Shown: piece by piece, positions 25,467 through 36,571 of the stretch
How positions within the stretch are numbered: the stretch's first letter is position 1
How the letters are laid out: each line of letters begins with the position of its first letter
From: Utricularia gibba
Lineage: Eukaryota > Streptophyta > Magnoliopsida > Lamiales > Lentibulariaceae
Assembly: GCA_002189035.1 (NCBI GenBank)
Contig: NEEC01000002.1
Span: forward strand, 682,001-746,000
Direction: 5' to 3'
Length of the DNA stretch: 64,000 bases
Position numbers and translations under genes: made by a program
Notes under the pieces: generated by a model
Databases searched by the model: none
What the model was told of the DNA's origin: nothing
Seen by the model: the letters and a program-made list of their open reading frames with translations, nothing else

Positions 25467-26898
25467 ATGGATAAAGAGAAATTTGAGGAACTGAAGACCC
25501 ATTTGGCGAATTTCTTCAATGAAGCGAAGGAATATGTTCAGACTGTTCCTCTTCCGCAGCATTATGTAGCCGCCGGAGTACTTGTGTTCACTTTAATTAT
25601 TCTTCTTATCAAGTGAGCTTCGACTCTTCAAAGGCTTCGTTTTGCTTCCGTTGGATTGTGGTTTGTATAGAGTTTAGATGGTGGGCAGTGACATGGTTCT
25701 CTCTTGGTTTCCTCCACGAGAGTAATGTGGTTGCCTGTTCCTTTACAGTTCATGTCTTCAAGCGTAGGTCTTCTAATACTATTTTGCTGATGGAATTAGT
25801 GGAAGTGGAAAGACTACTCTGTTTTCCCAGGTCAGGATGAAAGATAGTATCCAGAATTTCATGAAATTGATTTTTATGCTTCTGATGATAAAAGGTGTTA
25901 ACTTTATTTCTTTAGTTTAGCTGCGAGATGGCTCATCTCATCAGCGTACTGTGACTTCTATGGAGCACAATGAAGGAACTTTTGTTCTGCACTCCGAGGC
26001 ATCTAAGGTAATTCACTTTTTTGCATGAACATGCGGATTGATACATTGTGGCGCCCGCTGTGACATAGAGGACAGCATTCAGGCATCGAATTTCATGTTG
26101 GTCTTTGCATACTTGCTGCTTTTATTTGACTGGCATGGTTAGATCATTTTGTTTGTTTGGTTTTTTTTTTTTTTAAGAAGGGCAAAATGAAGCCATTTCA
26201 CGTTGTTGACGTCCCTGGTCATCCACGACTTAGACCTCATCTGGATGACCCTGTGGCTCAAGTAGCCGGCATTGTTTTTGTGGTGGATGCTTTGGAGTTT
26301 TTACCAAATATTCGTAGAGCTTCAGAGTATGCTTCATGTTATGCATGTCCGTCCATGAATGGAGCTTTGTTCTCTGAATTGAATGACTGTATTTTTCTTA
26401 GATATCTTGACCAAGGGAATTGTAGTGAAGAATAAGATTCCAGTGCTTCTACTGTGTAACAAAATCGATAAAGTTACTGCACATTCAAAAGATTTCATCA
26501 GAAGGCAGCTGGAGAAGGAAATGTGAGATGCCATTACTTCCATTATCCCAGCATTCCTCGCAAGTTGAAAAGCAATGCCGCGCTATAGCTAGCTTGTTTT
26601 CTCTCTTTAGCTATTGCTTTTCTATTTATCTCATTCGTTATGCTGCTGCAACTCAATTTCTTGCCTTCATATATTCTTCCACTCAAGTGGTCACCTCTTG
26701 GTTTGTGTTATTGTTCAGAGACAAGCTGCGGGCATCAAGTACAGCGGATACTTCCAACGAATACACCCTTAGGATCCCGGAGAAGCTTTCACCTTTACTC
26801 AATGCCTCAACAGAGTAACAACCGCAGAGTCTTCTGGTTCAACAGGTGATGTTTCTCAGTTGGAGGAGTTTATTCGTACGCATGTCAGCACACTGTAA
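25467..26898 (+). CDS. SRPRB: Signal recognition particle receptor subunit beta (frame broken twice in this sequence)
   Basis: SR-beta is the ER-membrane small GTPase that anchors SR-alpha and helps dock ribosome-SRP complexes. Seen: MDKEKFEELKTHLANFFNEA, membrane segment VAAGVLVFTLIILLIK, P-loop SGSGKTTLFSQ, LRDGSSHQRTVTSMEHNEGT, G3 motif VVDVPGHPRLRPHLDDPVAQ, FVVDALEFLPN, G4 motif LLCNKIDK, and the end VSQLEEFIRTHVSTL. Exons about 25467-25612, then one ending 25830, 25921-26007, 26178-26337, 26402-26522, 26719-26898. Two one-base losses: before the P-loop (GCTGATGGAATTAGTGG, 25788-25802) and at ATCCCGGAGAAG (26774-26785). A missing G at each site would restore the family reading. Probably a base-calling fault, but a decayed gene is possible. 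Confidence 0.9.
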
Positions 26899-27044
26899 CA
26901 TGCCTCCACCAGAGCACGATGAAAGCCTGATCATAACAAGGCTGTGCATGTCTTTCAGTAACTTGGATCTTTCTTCATAACCAGTAGTAGATTTTAGATG
27001 GTTTTTGTACGTGCTTGTCATTTCTTAGTTGAAAACTTGGTTCT
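26899..27044 (+). other. 3' flank of SRP receptor beta
   Basis: Short AT-moderate flank after the stop codon, taken as 3' UTR. No other signal. Confidence 0.4.
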
Positions 27045-27545
27045 TTTCAGGATTCATCTGTCTTCTTCTTCTTCTTGGTTCTTGATCCCCATCTTGATCA
27101 TTTGCCCGGCCCAAATGGGCGTCGGTGAGCAGTACCCCAGGTCTCATCACAGCAACATCATGGTCCTTTTCATCCCAAAAAGACTTCCACAGCTCTGCCG
27201 GAGGCGGTCAATGGCTGTGGGCGTGCAACTGGGACTACGAACGAGAGGCCGAGGGGAAAACCGGGCTGGGTGTTCCCATCTCGCAGACCCACTTGCAAAC
27301 CAATCCCTAACGAGCGGTCTCAACACGGTGGCGTAGAAAGAAATGGTCCGCTTTTGGCCGGTTGATCGTCTTCCTTGTCCGATTGCTTGATTTTCTCTCG
27401 CCCCACTACGTGACACACGACAAAGCGGTGCATCACATCCGGCAGTGCCTGTGGGCTTCGGTGGTTCCCGACCCTGTGGTCGCCATTGCTCTGGCTGGCA
27501 GTTTCACTGCGTTGGCCCCAGGATCCTCTCAAAATCACGCACAAA
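27045..27545. other. GC-rich anonymous segment
   Basis: About 500 bp with clearly higher GC than the AT-rich DNA on its right. It has several overlapping open frames of 60-110 codons on both strands but none that I recognise. One minus-strand frame reads WKSFWDEKDHDVAVMRPGVL, interrupted by stops on either side. It could be a gene remnant or an inserted fragment. Confidence 0.3.
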
Positions 27546-29559
27546 AAAACTATTTCCCCAATAAATAGTGAAAAACTTAAATGTATCGGTATTTAAAATA
27601 AAATTATATAATAACAATTATTAGCTTCATATATAAACTTTTAAACTTAATATTAATAATAATCAATATGTAATCTACACAATCACCAGTGAAATAAAAT
27701 AAAATTATAATTCTAGAATTGAATTAATGTTTTTATTTGATAATGAATCTGATTTTATTGTTTATTTTTTAAAAAAAAAGAATAAAAGCGGTTAATTAAT
27801 AGGAAGAATTACAACAATAATTTAGTTAGTGGAATAAATGATTCATTATTCTTGTGGACACGTGGGCGATGATTAGAATGGGCAAGGGAGGGTAGTTATC
27901 GCACATTTGGCGCTTTCTTTGTAATTTAATCATCACTCCCATTGAATGGGTTTGAAAGCCAGAATATTTCCCACATGCGAAAAATGGAGGAGAGACAAGT
28001 CGTGAATTTCGCTGGGACTTTATTTTCAACTTCTATGGAGCTTATAATATTAAATCCTGTGTTTTAAATTAGAAAAGAAATTATGAATTCTTCGTGTGAG
28101 CAATTTAAGTTTGAAATGATTAAATCTTGATTGAATCGTTTGATTATTTATAAAAAAAAATTGAAAAATTAGACTACGATCCAATTACAGTTCGATCCAA
28201 TGCTTTAAATCGTAAAAAAAAAAAACCATTAACCGTTTGTAATTGTATTACATCATTCAATACTTTGAATAATTCTATAAAATCAAAGAAGATATTTATG
28301 AATCTTTTTATTATTAAAAAAAGTAATAAATAAGAATATCATGACTTAAATAAAGAAATTCATTTAATTGTGGCGTGCCCCAATCGAGTGGTGTTCTTGT
28401 AATCACGTCACGGCTGGGCCTGTTGAGATAAGCCCTTCTGGTTGTTAATACGAATTATTAGAGCGGTTTTGTGTAAAGCTGTTGGCAAGAAGGATAAGGC
28501 GCACTTGCTCCACTACAGCCATGGGCATGGGCATGGGCATGCAATCAAGTTGGCGGAGATGAGCACTACGTGAGAGTTATCGGAGACACACAGACCTCAC
28601 CTTATCCCTTCTTCATTCCCACCACACCCTCTTCTTCTTCATATCACCGGATCGCAAGCCCAAACACTTTGTGTGGGGAAAAAGAAAACGATGCAGAGAA
28701 GCAAGAGTTTGTGTTGGTTTTATGTGGAAATGTGCTTTAAAATTCGGTTCAAACACCTTCTGGTTCCATCTTTGAAAGGGTAAGCCCCCGCTCAAAACTA
28801 AGAAAAAGAAGACGCTATCGAATAAAATGAATAATATTGTATAAAATAGAAAAATTCGATAGATAATATAATAAAAAGAAATTATGTATGTTTAGTGTAC
28901 GTAATTTTATGAAATGAGTTTGTTTAATTTTTTAAAATTTGCAATACAAATAAGAAATTAAGACTTTATGATTAATTTTATAAATTATTGAATTTCTTAT
29001 ATTTTAGTAATTGAATAAGAGATTGATTAAAAAAATATGGTATTTATTTTATCTATTTTTAAAAATATATTTATGTAATAACATTAAATCATACAATAAT
29101 TTAATATTTTAAATTTTACAATATATATATTTTTTTAAAAAATTGTAATATAAATCCCAATTTTACAATTTTAAAATTGAATTTATAATATTAATTTATG
29201 AATTTGAGTGGGTGACATGATTTTATATTGTATGTGTTGAACCGTGTGCATCTTAACTTACTATTTCTTCTTGACTGAGAAGGATGGCGATTGTGGACAG
29301 GAGCACATTGAGGGAATATGCAACAAGGAAGTGATTGAATCTGAGCCATCTGTCCAGGTGATAAGGCAGACGGGATCGACGGCGATTTCTTTATCCTCCC
29401 GGATTCCCACTCACTTTTAACAAATGAAAGCGAGCTTCATGTCGACCGAATTTCGCATGCATCGCCATGTCATTTTACCTCTATTTAAGCGATGCTCGGG
29501 GGAGGCGGCAAGGGCTAAGAAAGCAAGACCCGGAGATAGTACCTTTTTCCAGTTAGGAA
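27546..29559. other. AT-rich spacer and galactinol synthase promoter
   Basis: Strongly AT-rich with A/T homopolymers at 28150-28230 and 28830-29200. A hexamer repeat of ATGGGC/GGGCAT type lies at 28521-28541. Just before the start codon of the next gene, CTATTTAAG near 29481 is a good TATA-type box. An RY-like GCATGCATCG lies near 29455. No gene seen. Confidence 0.5.
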
Positions 29560-30772
29560 ATGGCTCCGGTAGAAGCTCTCCCGGCCGGTGTGGCGGACGG
29601 CAAGGTGCCGGCGGCGGACTCCAAGAAGGCGTACGTGACATTCTTGGCGGGCAGTGGGGACTACGTGAAGGGAGTTGTTGGCCTGGCCAAGGGGCTTAGA
29701 AAGGTGAACACTGTTTATCCTCTCGTCGTCGCCATCCTCCCCGATGTGCCGGAGGAGCATCGGGAGATTCTCCGATCGCAGGGATGCATCGTCAAGGAGA
29801 TTGAGCCGATTTACCCGCCGGAAAACCAGATCGAGTTCGCCATGGCGTATTACGTCATCAACTACTCCAAGCTTCGGATTTGGAATGTGAGCAACCACAA
29901 CTTTTGCTGATAGTATTTTAATGGGGATTTGGGTTTCACATCATTTATTTACAGTTCCTGGAGTACACGAAGATGGTTTACCTTGACGCCGACATCCAAG
30001 TCTACGAGAACATCGACCATCTTCTGGACACACCCAACGGCTACTTCTACGCTGTAATGGATTGTTTCTGCGAGAAGACATGGAGTCACTCCCGGCAGTA
30101 CAAGATCGGTTACTGCCAGCAGTGCCCAGACAAGGTGAAGTGGCCGGCGGAGATGGGTTCTCCCCCGCCGTTATACTTCAACGCCGGCATGTTTGTTCAT
30201 GAACCCAGCAAGGAAACCTACGAGAGTCTGCTTTCTACTCTGCGCATCACTCCACCCACACCCTTCGCCGAGCAGGTGACGTTTCCGATCATACGCCACG
30301 TACTAAGCCGCCTTTCAACCGATTCTAATTCAATATGATCTACAGGATTTTCTCAACATGTTCTTCCAAAAAATCTACAAGCCCATTCCGTTGATCTACA
30401 ACCTCGTCCTGGCAATGCTGTGGCGCCACCCGGAGAACGTGGAGCTCGAGAAGGTCGAAGTCGTTCACTACTGTGCTGCAGTAAGAGCTGTTTATTCGAA
30501 TCACTTGTCGATTATTTTTAGTTCCGACATGAGATGAATGCGTTTTCCGATGGGCGGCTGATCAGGGGTCGAAGCCGTGGAGGTACACGGGAGTGGAGGC
30601 CAACATGGACAGGGAAGACATAAAGATGCTGGTGAAGAAATGGTGGGATGTTTATGAAGATGATTCTCTTGACTTCAAAGGTGAACCTTCTTCAGCAGTG
30701 TCGAAGCCGGCGATCATCGCGTCTGCTCCTGAACCGGCGGTTTCATACGTCCCCGCCCCGTCTGCTGCTTAA
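29560..30772 (+). CDS. GOLS: Galactinol synthase
   Basis: GT8 enzyme that makes galactinol from UDP-galactose and myo-inositol, the first committed step of raffinose-family oligosaccharides; usually cytosolic and induced by drought, cold or heat. Seen: KKAYVTFLAGSGDYVKGVVG, NTVYPLVVAILPDVPEEHRE, the metal-binding DxD in KMVYLDADIQVYENIDHLLD, DCFCEKTWSHSRQYKIGYCQ, PPPLYFNAGMFVHEPSKETY and KPWRYTGVEANMDREDIKML. The diagnostic hydrophobic C terminus APSAA precedes TAA at 30770-30772. Four exons: 29560-29886, 29955-30275, 30346-30480, 30566-30772. Length about 330 residues, normal for the family. Intact. Confidence 0.97.
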
Positions 30773-31532
30773 GAGACGGTTGCTGTTAGTGACAGTTGCA
30801 GCTTCCTTTTTCCTTGGTATCTTGTCTTGGTGTTTATATAGCATGAAGGAAATATGCACTTATTTTTATTAGCAGATTTTATATATATATAAAACTATAT
30901 TATTGATATTGATTTTAATTAGAAAATCAAATATTTTTCTAAAACAAAAAGAAGAAAATCTTGCAGTGGGCTTAGGCCGTAGGCCCACTAAAGCGTATAG
31001 GGCTTATATACTGAGGCCCATGATATCCGGCCGGCTTCGACGAGGACGTAGAAGTGTGAGTTAGTAGACGGAGCGTGGGCGGTGGGTGCGATGGCCGGGA
31101 ATGAACCGCATCCTCTTGCAGAAATTTCAACGCGATATTCGCCAGGATTTCGAACAAAATCTTCAGGAGGAATGTTCTGCACCTTGCTCGCTTCGGTCAA
31201 GGTTTGCCGCGTTTTAGTTGCGATACTCCTTACTGGTTAACTAGGGTGTGGATTGGGGATTCTTATCACCGTAATGCTTTTTGAATTACGGACCTGCGTA
31301 TCCCTTCTTCAATTGTTGATTCTGCAGCCTGCAGTTGTTATTCTGGTTAAGAGTTGAAATATCGGAACACCCTGAACGTCACTGATTGAGTGGGGAAAAG
31401 TCGCAGGTCGGAGAACTCAAAGCATGGCTTCTTTACCAAAACATCAAGCTACTACAAATCTTTTCTCAATATATAGTCGATTGCGGGCGGCTGGTCTTAT
31501 CTTCTTGGGTTGGTTCCATGCACGAAGAATGT
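30773..31532. other. Spacer between galactinol synthase and the small membrane protein gene
   Basis: AT-rich at first, then moderate GC from 30960. Contains the weak two-exon candidate described in the next entry and promoter-like AGGCCCA boxes near 30981 and 31013. Confidence 0.4.
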
Positions 31533-31550
31533 CTAGACATTCTCAGCGAA
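31091..31550 (+). other. Candidate small two-exon gene, unrecognised
   Basis: An ATG at 31091 opens a 37-codon frame, MAGNEPHPLAEISTRYSPGF and onward, that ends at a good donor (TCAAG then gttt, 31201). A possible acceptor near 31407 (gtcgcag) continues in phase with VGELKAWLLYQNIKLLQIFS. The upstream GGCCCA boxes fit a promoter. The second exon runs into the antisense 3' end of the membrane-protein gene, and I recognise no family. Confidence 0.3.
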
Positions 31551-31925
31551 CCTGACATGCCGTGGTTTGCGCCCGCCATTGATGTAAATGTGGGGCTGGT
31601 CTGCGTTTGGTTTGGCCAGAGGGGTTTTCTTGTCGAACCCGAATTCTATTTCTCCGTCTCTCATCATGAAATTTGGTTTCTGCCACTCCTTAGGCCCCAG
31701 TGCACTCTTCTTAGGAGTACGGCTCGCCGCCTCCAAGTCCGCCGTCTTCACACGCTGGCGTTGCTTGCTGCAGATTCTCCCCAGCACACAGGCTAGACCG
31801 GATATCACCATGATCACGGCCAAGACGATAAATACGGGGACAAATGAGCCACCGGAATGAGGGGAGGTATTCACTTGGCTGATTGGAAGGGGGTGAGTGT
31901 ATATACCATAATCAGTTTCAGACAT
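31533..31925 (-). CDS. Small single-pass membrane protein, plant conserved type
   Basis: 130 residues. Seen: start MSETDYGIYTHPLPISQVNT, one strong membrane segment PVFIVLAVIMVISGLACV at about residues 32-50, a Cys/Arg border, then a basic cytosolic-type tail with MMRDGEIEFGFDKKTPLAKP and the end GRKPRHVRFAENV. The motif around EIEFGFDKK looks like that of an uncharacterised plant family, but I cannot name one. The frame stays open upstream to a Met at 32234; I chose 31925 because the longer leader looks like UTR (Ser/Leu-rich). No function claimed. Confidence 0.7.
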   Translation of the reverse strand: MSETDYGIYTHPLPISQVNTSPHSGGSFVPVFIVLAVIMVISGLACVLGRICSKQRQRVKTADLEAASRTPKKSALGPKEWQKPNFMMRDGEIEFGFDKKTPLAKPNADQPHIYINGGRKPRHVRFAENV

Positions 31926-32589
31926 TTTGAAAGATGGACCCGGACGAGCTCTGGGATTAGGATTTGCAAAACCAAGTGACAATGGGGTTGCTTGCACTCG
32001 TGAAACAGTGGGGGGAATGGCGCAAGAATCAAGCTGAGAATAAAGAGAGTTCAAATTGGAGGTGGGGCTTCTGCTTTTTTGGCTTGGGCTTCTCTTTAAT
32101 AAAGAGAATAAGAGATCTGGTTCTCTGTGGGAAGAAGGATACTTTTGTTTGTTTCTTGAAGAGAAAGTTGGAAAAGGAGAGCCTTTGGTCACAGACCATT
32201 GCGCATAACAGTGAAGGTGAGAGAGCCCCTGCAAAATTCTCTGTGCTTTCGCTTTTACTCTATGCTCTGTTTCTACTGAAACTTCGTGAAATCGCTGTTT
32301 GCTTGCTCCATTTCTTGTCTTTTCTTTCCTTGTGATCTATCAAAGAATCTTTGTGTCATTCCTTACACCTGGACACACCCTTATTTCCATACGATACAGC
32401 TTCATTTCAAACTGGTCCAAAGATGATCTGATCTGTCTTGGACTCCGTGCAGGTTTGGCAATTTCCATTACCATGAACCATAAGCAAATGCAAGAAACAA
32501 GCCATTGCATCTTCGTGTACAAACTTATTCAAGATGACAGAAAACAGTAGCGTGGAAAGAGGAGCATGCGCCAACCAGTTTGCTTGCCA
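31926..32589. other. Leader of the membrane-protein gene and 3' flank of carbonic anhydrase
   Basis: Probably the 5' UTR and promoter of the preceding gene, then the 3' side of the carbonic anhydrase gene. No further gene recognised. Confidence 0.45.
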
Positions 32590-34036
32590 TCAAATAGATG
32601 ATACAGGATTGAGGTTGAAGTCAAGGTTCCAGAGCTCAAGAGAGCCTTTGATGAAGTCGTAGTGCGCCCCTTTCAGAGACAGCCTCTTCTGCAATACATT
32701 GTCTCTAACAAATGGGTAGGTCAGCAGATTCCCAAGAGAGACATTCACAGCTTCCTGTTACAGAGAAACGAGTTCCGGGCATCAGTTTTCGTCATTGCAG
32801 TGTTGTATGAAGGATTCATTCTACCTTCTCTAGGAAAGTGCACTTATCAGCTATATCCATGTCCTTGCATTCTGACTCAACCTTAGCCTTGGCAGCCTTG
32901 CAAATGGTCACCCATTGCTCAATAAAATGACTGCAAGAATCACACCCTCAGCTCCATACATGTCCCATTTTGATTCACTTTGGTTTTCCTAATTCCATCT
33001 CTAACCTGTTTGTGGTGCCATCATCTGGAATGGACATGAGGCCCTTGATTCCTCCACACGCGCTATGCCCAATCACCAAAATGTTCTCCACCTAAAGTAA
33101 ACACCATCTATTTACAACACAAAGTAGCAGAGTTCAGAAAAGTGGACTGAAAAGTGATCATCACCTTAAGATGAAGCACCGCGTATTCAATTGCTGCACC
33201 GATTCCAGAATATTTAGTCTGCAAAGAGATTGGCATTACTCAATAACCATGTACACAAAACCTCTGGAAAGATCTGAATCACCTTATCGTATGGAGGAAC
33301 CATGTTAGCTATGTTTCGAACAATGAAGGCCTCCCCAGGTTGAAAATTCAGTACGTGTGAAGGGCAGACACGAGAATCAGAGCAGGCGAACACCATAAAC
33401 TGCGGTTTAGAAAGGAATTAGACAGAGCCTTGTCGAATTACTGCCATGGTAAACCTAACACAGGCGGATGATTTTTTTTTTTTTTACCCTAGGGCTTTGA
33501 CCTTTCGCAAGCTCCTCATACAGATCAGGATTCTTCCTGAAAAATTGCAGACAAAAAGGTTAGTTACGTCACTTTGATCATTTATGTCTATGGATCAAGC
33601 TATTGGAGAATCTCGCTTTATCTCTGACCTTTCCTTCATATGCTACTACTTACTCGAAATTCTCTTTCTTGAAATGATGGAAGCCGGCGCGGATCCTGTT
33701 CTCCGCATCACTCGCCTTCCTCTCGGAGGCGGAGGCTAATTCCGAAGTGATACTCCTCAGCTTCGCCGCCGCGTCTGCGGTTAACTCTTTTCTCGCGCTG
33801 CGCTTTTTCAAGAAAATAAATCAATAAATGAAGACCTCGAATATCGGGATCGCGAGTAGACAAAATTCCACGGAATTCGATAAAACGAAATTCCAGAAAT
33901 GGCAAGTCACTGTTCCAGTCATGACTTCGCAACTGATATTGAGTAATCGCAATTACGCCAGAAGGATTTATCATATGAAGCACCTCAGAAGCTTCTTGAG
34001 GCCCAAGACGGCTTCCTCCCATGGATCACTCGCCAT
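32590..34036 (-). CDS. Beta-type carbonic anhydrase
   Basis: Interconverts CO2 and bicarbonate. Seen: start [57 protein letters not shown], then the zinc site: Cys in [13 protein letters not shown] with the Asp-Arg dyad, and His/Cys in [16 protein letters not shown]. Also [40 protein letters not shown] and the end [20 protein letters not shown]. No transit peptide with this start, so it resembles the short cytosolic or membrane-associated forms such as Arabidopsis BCA3/BCA4. Exon 1 is 33984-34036; about eight exons. All in frame. Confidence 0.95.
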
Positions 34037-35219
34037 TCCCACACTCTGCACAACAACCGGACGTCGGATCGAGGAAACAGAGAGGGTGAAATCAACGAAA
34101 ACAGAGATTGAAACTCCCCTGTATACCTTGCAAACTCGGAATTTGGATTGTCTAGAGGCAGACAGAAAAAGAACGATCAGTGTAGAAGACGGGCGTCAAA
34201 CGCGTGCCGATTCTCCCTTCAGCTTACCCCAGGTAAGTAATCATTTACACAGATCACTGATGAGCACGTGAACGTCCGCAATTGCATACCTGGTCAAACA
34301 GAAGGAATGGTCACCCATTTCCGTAAATTGGGCCCCTTCTTATCATTTGGGTCGGATCCCCATTTGGGCTCACAATATTTTCCAAGGCCCAGCTTCCAAC
34401 TGTTTTTAAATTATTATAATATACACTCCAATTTATGTGTTTTCCATTTTTTTTACGCTAAAAAAAGAAAACTAAAAGGACGTAAAGGTGACGTAACAGG
34501 GGCGTCAACCTCTCATCTCAACCCCAATGTCGCACCTTTTGCAAAGGCTCCACCCACCCGCCACCACTATCCCCATCCCTGAGTGCGCTTTTGAACTCAC
34601 ATTCCACAGCGAAGCATCGCCCATGATTCATTCCTCAGGACCTCCTTTTTTTCACACATAGGAGTGCTGAATTGTAAGATCATAGGCATTGTTACTATAT
34701 TCCACATTAATTATGAATAATAAAAGAAAGAATTAAATAGATGCATGCTATTAATTTTACATAAGGTATTTTTTCACGAAAATTAAATATTTGAAACGAA
34801 TAAAATTGATGAAACCCTAAATTGGACAAGTGCCATGTGGAGCAGGTAGAAGGGAGCCTTACAAATAGACGAGTCTAGAAATAATGAAATTGGCTCATTC
34901 TAGAATAAATTGGTTGACAAAAAATCTTTTAAATTGTATTGAAAATCTACTACAGTTTAACAGATCGATAAATGGACTATCAAGCACAAAGAATAATCAA
35001 TACCTCCAAAATATAGTCGTATCTACTTTCACTATAAATATAATAAAGTTTAAAAAATAAAAATGTTGAACTCTCTAGATTTTGAAACTGTATTCCTCTT
35101 TTTTCTTCGTTAGTAAAATACACATTTCTGATGATAGTTCGACAGTTCCGTGGTTTAAGACCAATTATCGACAGCAACAAATATCATATCAATCCAAATT
35201 TGATCGTTAACAGGTTGAG
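34037..35219. other. Carbonic anhydrase upstream region and AT-rich spacer
   Basis: Promoter side with GGGCCCCTTC and AAGGCCCAGC boxes near 34330 and 34384, then AT-rich DNA with no open frame of note. Confidence 0.45.
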
Positions 35220-35640
35220 CCATATTCCAAAGTAGTGCCTGCCCGCCCGCCCGGGCGCCGGAGATGTTAGGAGCTAGGTAGGATCTCCCCCCTTAGCCGG
35301 GAGGAGGGACGGCTGGGGTTCGTACAATGAATGCGGGATCCCGAACCCAGTAGACAAGCTGACTTCAACCCGCATTAAACCATCCAAATCCTTCAAATCA
35401 CAATAATGCCATCCTATCCTGTAGACGGTAGAGGAGGGAGAATGTGGATCTGGACAACTTCACCTCATGCAATGATCCCATAAGGCGCCCGCCCGGAATC
35501 ACCACTTTTCGCAGCTTTCGTGAACGTAGGGGCCTCGCAAGGACCAACCTCCATGTGGGAACGCGCGACGCCATAAGAAACAAGGCACAATTATTCTTAT
35601 ACCCCCCTCGGTAGGCAGTTACTCCCCCAATCATACAAAA
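35220..35640. other. GC-rich insert resembling organellar (mitochondrial) DNA
   Basis: About 420 bp of GC-rich sequence with sharp edges against AT-rich DNA on both sides. It begins with a CCCGCC/CCCGGGCG tract (35238-35260) and ends at ACTCCCCC near 35630. On the minus strand a 78-codon frame contains MASRVPTWRLVLARPLRSRK. The base composition and style look to me like plant mitochondrial intron or spacer DNA, so a nuclear copy of mitochondrial DNA is likely. I cannot name the exact source. Confidence 0.35.
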
Positions 35641-36571
35641 ATAATAATAATCTTTACTTATTCAAATATTTTATAATGTAAATAGATGTGAATCTTAATA
35701 AGTATATTAAAATCTTACGTTTGTTCTTTATTATTTAAATCTATCAATTAAATATTATATAATTTTATAATTATACTTTTAAATATATTAAACTTGATCA
35801 ATCACACACCCTAAATAGGATCATTTTTTTACCATTATAAATAATAAGAATAACTACATAATTTAAAGAGTTCATTTGATAATAATGTATTAATATATTT
35901 AAGTATAATATAATTAGATATATATATACATTTAATTATATATTACGTTTAATATTCTAAAACATAATCAGTATATATATAATGAATCACCCTCTCCTTT
36001 CATTTATGTACAAATCTTATACACTCTAAAAATAAATATATAAATAATATAGTCATACGAGATTGACGTATATACGTTAGTTAGTTTAATAACGGTTTAT
36101 TTATAAATTTTGATATTCAATAGACAACATCTTTCAAATTGAAAAATTAGGTGTTAAAACATAGGATAAATTCGAATATTAGTAATTAAATTATTATTTT
36201 TAAATAAAACGATTCGTCTAATTGATCCGATCTTGAATTTCGAAGAATATGGCCTCCAATGTAATTCATTCCAAGAGCCTCTCACGGCGAACCCGGGCAT
36301 TTGACTGTATGTCATCATAAAGCAATCTTTTCACCGATTTTGGTTTTCAAATATTAAATTAAACATTTAATATATTTTTTTTGTATTTTTATACATGAAT
36401 TAAATGCAAATGGAATATATTGTGTGAAAATGTAAAATAATAAAATATAGAGTAGAAAAAAAAAACGAAAATGGACACCGCACCGGCGTCCTCATTTTCC
36501 TATAAAAGAAGGGTAGCTTATCCGGAATTCAGCGGCGTTCTTCCTCGTTTTCCTCACGTATCAACACAAGA
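35641..36571. other. AT-rich spacer before the BURP cluster
   Basis: Extremely AT-rich. The last 150 bp should be the promoter of BURP gene A; TTCCTATAAAAGAAGG near 36497 is a good TATA box about 75 bp before the ATG. Confidence 0.5.

Noticed and set aside
29424-29699. Plus-strand frame overlapping the galactinol synthase start
   Set aside because: Out of frame with the clearly recognised galactinol synthase coding sequence.
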